This document shows, piece after piece, positions 46,632-52,382 of a stretch of 52,382 nucleotides of DNA. The stretch lies in the NCBI GenBank assembly GCA_013153845.1, contig JAADDS010000004.1, positions 1-52,382 of the forward strand, read 5' to 3'. The notes below the pieces were generated by a model. The model was given only the letters and a program-made list of their open reading frames with translations, was not told the DNA's origin and made no database searches. Position 1 is the first letter of the stretch. Each line of letters begins with the position of its first letter. Both the position numbers and the translations under genes were made by a program. Source of the stretch: Methanococci archaeon (GTDB lineage: Archaea; AGJL01; Methanococci; Methanococcales; Methanocaldococcaceae).

Positions 46632-47776
46632 ACAAAAAAAGCCAATTTTTCATAATTGGAGCAGTTATATTATCCATAGGGTTAATACTGTTTTTCTTAC
46701 TTGGATTTAGTTCTAACGTATCTGATAATTCTTATCTAATGGTATTTAAAATGAAAGATGTCAAAAATTCCATAAAGATGTGTTTGATAAGTTCTCTAAA
46801 TTCAAACTCAAATCTAAGTAAAAATTTATATATTTTAAAAAATAATTATAAGGATGGTGGGGTTGAGATCAACTATCGAAAGATAGTATTATCAACTATA
46901 AACTACGAAGCAAAAAACTTAACATTCAACTTCTTATTGAATAATGGAACTTTTTTTTATAATGCCTCAAATTATGGATTTGGAGGAGCATTTAACGGAA
47001 GCTTAAATATTTCAAACTACCCATTTGAGGATGATATTCCCATATATATCCCAAACAATAACTCGATTACTGGAATTTGCAACATAACCGGCAACTATGT
47101 CAATGTCTTTGTTTATGACAATTTTGGAAATTTAATCGTTAATAAAACCATATACAATAATTTTAATATTTCATACACTCATCTATATTACTATATCTTA
47201 AATGTATCAAAAGAAGGAAACTTTATCATTTTCATAATGGCAAAATATGCCTTTAACAACTCTCTAATGGAAAATATTTCGTGTGTAAATGCAAGTGGGT
47301 ATTTTGATAGTTATACAAACAACACATATGTAAATATATCTATAAATGGAAGTTTTTCAGGTGAGTTGTATGTCAAAAGCCAGTATAAAAATTACAGCAC
47401 AACCATAAATAAAAGCGAAAACTTCATATTTAACGATACAAAGCCACCAATATACGTTATTTTATTAAATAACTATTCAAATGTGCTTTTTATCCATAAA
47501 CTTAATGAAACTATAAACAATTTTACTGATACATCTTACATCATTTTAAACAATTCATGCAAAAACAATTATTTTAATGTAATATATGGAAATCCTCCAA
47601 CACTTCATGTTTCACTACACGATGGAAATTTCTGCCATAACATAACCATCTACGCTCCACAGAAAGGTATATCCTCAAAAGGGCTTGTTTTGGCAGATAT
47701 TCTTATAACAAACCCAAAAATCTTTTACTCCTCTTCAAATAATCTTTTTGAATATCAGAGTTGGAATATAAATTAA
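46628..47776 (+). CDS. Type IV pilin-like glycoprotein
   Basis: A 382-residue protein starting MNKKSQFFIIGAVILSIG: basic head, then SQ before a hydrophobic helix (about 6-27), a prepilin-like layout. The extracellular part is very rich in Asn-X-Ser/Thr sites (NYS, NGT, NAS, NGS, NIS, NNT and more), so it should be heavily glycosylated. Start may be ATG 46628 (GGTG three bases before) or ATG 46619 (GGTTGAT three bases before); both keep the helix. It is the largest pilin-like product and overlaps the previous gene. Confidence 0.65.
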   Translation: MNKKSQFFIIGAVILSIGLILFFLLGFSSNVSDNSYLMVFKMKDVKNSIKMCLISSLNSNSNLSKNLYILKNNYKDGGVEINYRKIVLSTINYEAKNLTFNFLLNNGTFFYNASNYGFGGAFNGSLNISNYPFEDDIPIYIPNNNSITGICNITGNYVNVFVYDNFGNLIVNKTIYNNFNISYTHLYYYILNVSKEGNFIIFIMAKYAFNNSLMENISCVNASGYFDSYTNNTYVNISINGSFSGELYVKSQYKNYSTTINKSENFIFNDTKPPIYVILLNNYSNVLFIHKLNETINNFTDTSYIILNNSCKNNYFNVIYGNPPTLHVSLHDGNFCHNITIYAPQKGISSKGLVLADILITNPKIFYSSSNNLFEYQSWNIN

Positions 47777-47800
47777 ATTAAAACAACTTTTGGTGAAATA

Positions 47801-48553
47801 ATGGATTTAGGATACATCTATGGGCTAATTTGCTCAATATATGGGGCATTTGAAGATTGGAAAAAGAGGGAGGTGAATGATTTCTTATGGCTGTCTATGT
47901 TGTGGATAGGGGCTTTTATACACGTTTTATATGGTTTAAGCAATTTGTTAGTGTTTTTTATTGAAGTTCTTGCAATTTTTTTAATAACTATTTCTGTTAA
48001 ATTTGAAAGATTTAGCAAAATTGGATATTGTGGAATTTTTTTATTTATAATATCTGCTTTTTTATTTAAATCTTATTTTGCACTATCGTTTTTAATATTT
48101 TACATAATCGGAATTTTTTTATATTATGCAAATCTTATGGGAGGAGGGGATTGTAAATTTTTAATGGGAGTTAGTTATTTAAAAGGCCTGATCTTTACTT
48201 TTGTTATATTTTTAAATGCAATAATATTCGTTATTCCCTACTGTGTAGTTATTTTACTGACAAATATAAAAAAGGGGAATTATAAAAAATTAAAGTTGAA
48301 ACATTTTCCTTTATTGCTTATTGCCATAAAAAAAGACATAAAAGATGTTAAAAAATTTGAAACAATTATGGGAGACGATGAAAACCTCTCCCTACTACCA
48401 AAAATAAATGAAGAAGAGGAAAAAACATATAAAGGAGAAGTTTGGGCAACTCCACAACTTCCATTTTTGGTATTTATCTGCCTGTCATTCATCCTCTATA
48501 CATTTTACCCCCATCCCGTAATATTTGATTTATTGAAATTTATGGCGGGTTAA
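47801..48553 (+). CDS. eppA: Archaeal prepilin peptidase (A24 family, EppA-like)
   Basis: Membrane aspartate protease that cuts class III signal peptides of pilins. The 250 residues contain the two catalytic aspartates in their usual settings: D19 in FEDWKKREV after the first helix, and D117 in the GGGD motif (LMGGGDCKFLMG, 112-122). About six membrane helices surround them, and a cytosolic insertion (about 165-220, charged) precedes the last helix. GGTGAAATA precedes the ATG. As last gene of the pilus operon it probably serves these pilins, as EppA does in Methanococcus. Confidence 0.9.
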   Translation: MDLGYIYGLICSIYGAFEDWKKREVNDFLWLSMLWIGAFIHVLYGLSNLLVFFIEVLAIFLITISVKFERFSKIGYCGIFLFIISAFLFKSYFALSFLIFYIIGIFLYYANLMGGGDCKFLMGVSYLKGLIFTFVIFLNAIIFVIPYCVVILLTNIKKGNYKKLKLKHFPLLLIAIKKDIKDVKKFETIMGDDENLSLLPKINEEEEKTYKGEVWATPQLPFLVFICLSFILYTFYPHPVIFDLLKFMAG

Positions 48554-49617
48554 TTATTAAATCTCATATTTAACAACTCTACCAAATCCCCATATATAGC
48601 AACTCCCGGAATTTCACGATACTTTATTATTTCTATCTTATCTCCCTCTTTCACGACCTTAAAAATTACAATACTTGCAATTTTTAAATTTCCTTCAAAG
48701 GTTTGAGTAGTATATTCGTTTATTGGAATTAATTTTGGTTGCTGATCTATAACAAAGAAAGTATTGTTAATCTCTACTGCAACAGAAGCGTGGCTTATCT
48801 TAGATAATTGCATAGATGATTCATTATATAAATAAACATCTAAAATATAGGGAGTTATATTATCATTTAACAACAAAGCGGAGGTTAATGTTGCATAATC
48901 CAAACATATTCCCCGTCCTGTTTTCACTGTCTTTAAAGGAGAGTTGTATATATCCTTCCATTCAAATTTTCCATTTTCTATTTTTTTAGCTTTTCCATAA
49001 TCATACTTTACATGCTCTGCTACCCATTTTGCAATATTTTCAGCAGTTTCTTTTTTATTATCTCCTTTCAGCTGATACGATATATTTCTAACCTCCTCTA
49101 TATTTTTTAATGTCAATAAGTGATCTTCAACAAAACTTCTAAAATACTTACTATCAAGCGAAGGAATTCCATAAACCTCTGCTTTATTGAATGTCTCACA
49201 CATTATCGGTTTGTCAGGCAGATCATTTAAATTTGCAAATGTTAAAATTGAAGAGTAAACACCTTGAATATCTGAGCCCGTTAAAATAACTACCGTATGT
49301 CCATTTATGATTTGTTTTTCTATAACTCCTTTATCTTTCCCAGGATATGTTTCATTTACCTTTACATCAAAAAATCCCATATACTTTTTTATGATGGGAT
49401 TATCGTTTGGTGTTCCTACCAGTATAGTGTCTTTTGTTATTGTTTTGTTATTTGCATTTAGAGGAGAAATTATCTCAGCATTTCTTACAAATTCTTCAAG
49501 TTTAACTGAGGTTAGTGTGTAATAGAACACGTGGGATATATCGTAAGTTTTTTCATATGCGTAAGAGCTGAAGATAGTAGCGATAACCAATACTGTTATA
49601 AGGAATTTTATTTTCAT
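48550..49617 (-). CDS. Secreted transglutaminase-like protein with S-layer-like domain
   Basis: A 355-residue protein with a Sec signal peptide (1-20). The N-terminal half (about 35-140) has KDTILVGTPNDNPIIKKYMG and GKDKGVIEK...GHTVVILTGSDIQGVYSS, which resembles the domain repeated in archaeal S-layer and surface proteins. The C-terminal half is a transglutaminase-like fold with the triad C238 (TGRGICLDYATL), H276 (SHASVAVE) and D291 (FFVIDQQ). Such domains act as proteases, peptide ligases or cross-linkers. It overlaps the prepilin-peptidase stop by four bases, convergently. The substrate is unknown, possibly surface or pilus proteins. Confidence 0.8.
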   Translation of the reverse strand: MKIKFLITVLVIATIFSSYAYEKTYDISHVFYYTLTSVKLEEFVRNAEIISPLNANNKTITKDTILVGTPNDNPIIKKYMGFFDVKVNETYPGKDKGVIEKQIINGHTVVILTGSDIQGVYSSILTFANLNDLPDKPIMCETFNKAEVYGIPSLDSKYFRSFVEDHLLTLKNIEEVRNISYQLKGDNKKETAENIAKWVAEHVKYDYGKAKKIENGKFEWKDIYNSPLKTVKTGRGICLDYATLTSALLLNDNITPYILDVYLYNESSMQLSKISHASVAVEINNTFFVIDQQPKLIPINEYTTQTFEGNLKIASIVIFKVVKEGDKIEIIKYREIPGVAIYGDLVELLNMRFNN

Positions 49618-49735
49618 ATCATCTCACCAAATTTAAAATTTTTAAAGTTTAAATAATATTGATTATTATGTTAGTTAATTTGATATATCTATCTTAATCT
49701 TATAACATTTTTAATTTATCATCTTTGGTGAAATA

Positions 49736-51217
49736 ATGGCAGAGTTTATAATGGTTGTTGGAACATCATCAAACAGTGGAAAAACAACAATAACTGCCGG
49801 ATTATGCAGAATTCTGGCAAATAAGGGATATAAAGTAGCTCCTTTCAAGTCCCAAAATATGAGTTTAAATTCAAGGGTTGCGAAGGAAGATGGGGAAATT
49901 GCAATAGCCCAATACACCCAAAGCTTAGCTTGTAGAGTTGAGCCGTCAGTGCATTTTAATCCAATTTTATTAAAACCAAAGGGGAATTTTACATCACAAG
50001 TTATAGTTCATGGAAAACCTTATATGGATATGAATTATAATGAATATAGGAAGAATAAGAACTTTTTTCTAAAAAAAATTAAAGAAAGTTTAGAAATCTT
50101 AAATAAAGAGTATGATTATGTTGTTATGGAAGGAGCTGGGAGTTGCTGTGAGATAAATCTATTGAAAGATGATATTGCAAATTTAAGGGTAGCAGAAATG
50201 GTGAATGCTAAGGCAATTTTAGTTGCAGATATTGATAGAGGAGGTGTTTTTGCTTCTATATATGGAACTATAAAACTTCTTCCTGAAAATTGGAGGAAAT
50301 TAATTAAAGGAATTGTGATAAACAAATTTAGAGGGAATGTAGATGTTCTAAAAGAGGGAATTGAAAAGATAGAAGAGTTAACTGGAATTCCCGTGTTAGG
50401 CATAGTTCCATATGACGAAAACCTTGTTTTACCAGAAGAGGATAGCCAATCAATTCAAAAAATGAGAGAATTTGGAAATATAAAAAGTGGTGTTGAAATT
50501 GATGTAGTCAAATTTAGTAAAATATCTAATTTTACTGACTTAGATCCCCTGAGATACGATGCACATATAAAATTTTTGGACTTTAAAGACGATATAACTG
50601 GAGATATATTAGTCCTTCCCGGAACAAGGAGTTCTACAAAGGAGGCAATGTATTTAAAGGAATATAACTTTGAAGAAAAGATTTTAGATTTTTTAAAAGA
50701 GGGAGGTGTTGTTATTGGAATCTGTGGGGGTTATCAGGTTTTAGGAGAGAAGCTGATAGATCGTGAAAGAAAAGAATCAGAAATTGGAGATGTAGATGGG
50801 TTAAGTATATTTAATGCAAAAACATATCTTGGTAATGAAAAGGTAATAAAAAATTCTCGAGGGGTTTTGTCAATAGAAGGAAAGAATTTTAATGTTCTTG
50901 GATATGAAATACATGAGGGAATTACTCATTCCAGAGAAAAGCCCATTATAAAAGTTGAAAGAGGATTTGGAAATCGAGGAGATGGGTTTGATGGAGCTAT
51001 TAAAAGATTTGGAGATGGAATTGTTATAGGGACGTATTTTCATGGAATATTTGAAAACTATATGTTTAGAAATTACATAATAAATATTATTAGAAGGAGA
51101 AAAGGATTAGAGGAGATAACTCATGATTCGTATAAAGACAGTATAGAAAGAAATTTAAACTACTTTGCTAAAATCGTAGAAAAAAACGTTAACTTAAATC
51201 CTATATTTGAGGGGTAG
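49736..51217 (+). CDS. cobQ: Cobyric acid synthase CobQ/CbiP
   Basis: Amidates four side chains of adenosyl-cobyrinic acid a,c-diamide, using glutamine and ATP, in corrinoid synthesis. The 493 residues start with a dethiobiotin-synthetase-like domain with P-loop [11 protein letters not shown] (9-19) and [26 protein letters not shown] and [15 protein letters not shown] class I glutamine amidotransferase domain follows, with nucleophile C330 ([11 protein letters not shown]) and H436 (TYFHGIFEN). GGTGAAATA precedes the ATG. The next gene begins one base after its stop. Confidence 0.96.
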   Translation: MAEFIMVVGTSSNSGKTTITAGLCRILANKGYKVAPFKSQNMSLNSRVAKEDGEIAIAQYTQSLACRVEPSVHFNPILLKPKGNFTSQVIVHGKPYMDMNYNEYRKNKNFFLKKIKESLEILNKEYDYVVMEGAGSCCEINLLKDDIANLRVAEMVNAKAILVADIDRGGVFASIYGTIKLLPENWRKLIKGIVINKFRGNVDVLKEGIEKIEELTGIPVLGIVPYDENLVLPEEDSQSIQKMREFGNIKSGVEIDVVKFSKISNFTDLDPLRYDAHIKFLDFKDDITGDILVLPGTRSSTKEAMYLKEYNFEEKILDFLKEGGVVIGICGGYQVLGEKLIDRERKESEIGDVDGLSIFNAKTYLGNEKVIKNSRGVLSIEGKNFNVLGYEIHEGITHSREKPIIKVERGFGNRGDGFDGAIKRFGDGIVIGTYFHGIFENYMFRNYIINIIRRRKGLEEITHDSYKDSIERNLNYFAKIVEKNVNLNPIFEG

Positions 51218-51218
51218 T

Positions 51219-52238
51219 ATGGATACAACCATAGATTTAAAAAAACTAAAAAAACACGTAAATCCTTTTTTTATAACAATAAGAAAGGATAAAATTATAA
51301 TAAACAATAAAAGAATGGCTCGTCTTTCGAGATATAAGATGAATAGAATTGAAGAAGAATTAAACATTCCTGTGGTGTATTCAAAAACATATGAATATGT
51401 ATCAACAAAAGTCGGAAGATTCATCACAAAAAATAAAATAATCTCTCCGAGAGACGTTATAATCGTTGGATTAAGTGGAGGAAAAGATAGTTTATTACTT
51501 TTACATCTATTAGAGCCATATAGAAGAAAGTATGGAATAAAACTAATAGCAGCTACCGTAGATGTTAATATAGGAGGTATTAGGCCTTGGAAAGAGGACA
51601 GTGAGGGAGTTAAGTTGATAAAACAGCACTGTGAAATGCTTTCAATTCCACACATCACTTTAAAAAGCGAACTTGATGTTGTAGAGTTGTCTGAAATTCT
51701 TAGTAAAAACTCAAGAGGTATGGAGTTTTCTCCATGTTTTTCATGTTCGGTTATTAAAAGATATTTATTAAGTAATTTATGCAAAGAAATTTCTAAAAAA
51801 GATAACATCCCCTATGAGAAAGTAAAAATAGCGTATGGGCATAATTTAGACGATAATTCAGATACAATATTGGCAAACATGTTTAAAGGAGAGAGGTTAA
51901 AATTTATGAAGCCAATAACAAAATTTAATCGTAATGAAGTTGATTATGGAACATTCAAAATCCCTCTTGAGGAATGCACCATTATAAGGCCAATGCTTCC
52001 AGTTTTAGAGCAGGATATTGTAAAATCTCTTGAAGAGTGTAATCTCTCTTACTATAAAGATAAAGATGAATGTCCATACAGTAGGGATAGGGGAGATAGT
52101 GTAAGAAAAAGATGCCATGAAATTTTAGAAGAAGTGGAGAAAGAAATTCCAAATATAAGAGAGATGATTGTTAGTTCTGCTTTAAAAACTGTTGAATATT
52201 ACTCAAAAAATCCTATCCTCACAAATGAGAAAAAATAA
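51219..52238 (+). CDS. PP-loop ATPase of tRNA 2-thiolation type (TtuA/TtcA-like)
   Basis: A 339-residue N-type ATP pyrophosphatase. The PP-loop SGGKDS lies at 86-91, DVNIGGIRPW near 115-124, the Cys pair C173-x2-C176 (SPCFSC), GHNLDDNSDT at 208-217 and C285 in ECPYSRDRGD. The three Cys match those that hold the 4Fe-4S cluster in TtuA/TtcA enzymes that replace oxygen by sulfur in tRNA. The CxxC zinc fingers usual at both ends of TtuA/Ncs6 are missing, so this is a divergent member and the substrate is not certain. The ATG at 51219 follows GAGGGGTAGT, one base after the cobQ stop. Confidence 0.8.
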   Translation: MDTTIDLKKLKKHVNPFFITIRKDKIIINNKRMARLSRYKMNRIEEELNIPVVYSKTYEYVSTKVGRFITKNKIISPRDVIIVGLSGGKDSLLLLHLLEPYRRKYGIKLIAATVDVNIGGIRPWKEDSEGVKLIKQHCEMLSIPHITLKSELDVVELSEILSKNSRGMEFSPCFSCSVIKRYLLSNLCKEISKKDNIPYEKVKIAYGHNLDDNSDTILANMFKGERLKFMKPITKFNRNEVDYGTFKIPLEECTIIRPMLPVLEQDIVKSLEECNLSYYKDKDECPYSRDRGDSVRKRCHEILEEVEKEIPNIREMIVSSALKTVEYYSKNPILTNEKK

Positions 52239-52296
52239 TGATATAATGTTAAATAATTAATAGTTAATAGTATAATATTTTGTAATTTGTAATATG

Positions 52297-52382
52297 TTAG
52301 AACATTGCTTTTACTTTTTCTGCTGCTCTTTTCATGGTTATTCTTATTAGTCCTAAGTTTACTTTTGCATCGGTTAATACGA
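52297..52382 (-). CDS. Roadblock/LC7-type protein, C-terminal fragment
   Basis: Only the last 27 codons are in the window (minus strand; the gene continues beyond 52382). The tail VLTDAKVNLGLIRITMKRAAEKVKAMF resembles the final strand and helix of roadblock/LC7 (MglB-like) proteins, which regulate small GTPases or act in motility and polarity. With so little sequence the assignment is tentative. It is convergent with the PP-loop gene, 58 bases away. Confidence 0.5.
   Translation of the reverse strand, partial: VLTDAKVNLGLIRITMKRAAEKVKAMF

Overview
The window is AT-rich, closely packed archaeal DNA. Its TATA boxes, ribosome binding sites of the GGTGA or GAGGTGAT type, archaeal ribosomal proteins (L15e, S3Ae), proteasome-activating nucleotidase, archaeal SRP54, two methanogenesis marker proteins, the F430 nickel chelatase CfbA and the selenocysteine factor SelB point to a hyperthermophilic methanogen of the Methanocaldococcaceae. 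Gene content and adjacencies resemble what I recall of Methanocaldococcus jannaschii, but the proteins are not identical to it. No insertion sequence, CRISPR array, provirus or clear recent transfer is visible.

Layout. 1-90: tRNA-Ser(GCU). 271-3085: translation block (L15e, S2, a zinc-ribbon protein, S3Ae). 3243-6593 (minus): archaeal mevalonate entry genes (HMG-CoA synthase, thiolase, DUF35 OB-fold protein) enclosing three very small genes, one of them CooT-like. 6707-8425: HTH regulator and a CooC-like ATPase. 8504-12022: SMC. 12283-18898: methanogenesis marker 2, phosphoglycerate kinase, an orphan binding-protein-like gene, HemB, an RraA-like protein, a VIT1/CCC1-like membrane protein and a DUF2115 protein. 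18929-20170: filament-type prefoldin, an overlapping 56-residue gene and a CBS protein. 20407-24729: marker 6, Hjc, SelB, RNase P subunit 2 and NadC. 24880-36440: single genes and short operons (CfbA with a 12-His tract, DUF116, Get3, citramalate synthase, a stand-alone CheR, prefoldin alpha, an EhbA-like protein, UbiX, SRP54, PAN, fumarase alpha). 36449-49617: a type IV pilus-like locus. 49736-52382: cobyric acid synthase, a tRNA-thiolation-type PP-loop enzyme and the end of a roadblock protein.

How the genes work together. Housekeeping genes cover translation (ribosomal proteins, SRP54, SelB, RNase P), chromosome upkeep (SMC, Hjc), protein quality control (two prefoldins, PAN, Get3) and methanogen cofactor or lipid supply (HemB, CfbA, CobQ, NadC, HMG-CoA synthase/thiolase, UbiX). 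Nickel and tetrapyrrole themes recur: CooT-like, CooC-like, CfbA, HemB, CobQ and the marker proteins.

The most distinctive region is the pilus-like locus. It is a ten-gene plus-strand operon holding a secretion ATPase, a TadC-type membrane protein, six short proteins with pilin-like or membrane-anchored N-termini, a large C-terminally anchored glycoprotein and its own aspartate prepilin peptidase. It is flanked divergently by a 1046-residue anchored surface protein and convergently by a secreted transglutaminase-like protein with an S-layer-like N-terminal half. Several promoters carry perfect inverted repeats (cheR, get3, cfbA, marker 2) that look like operators.
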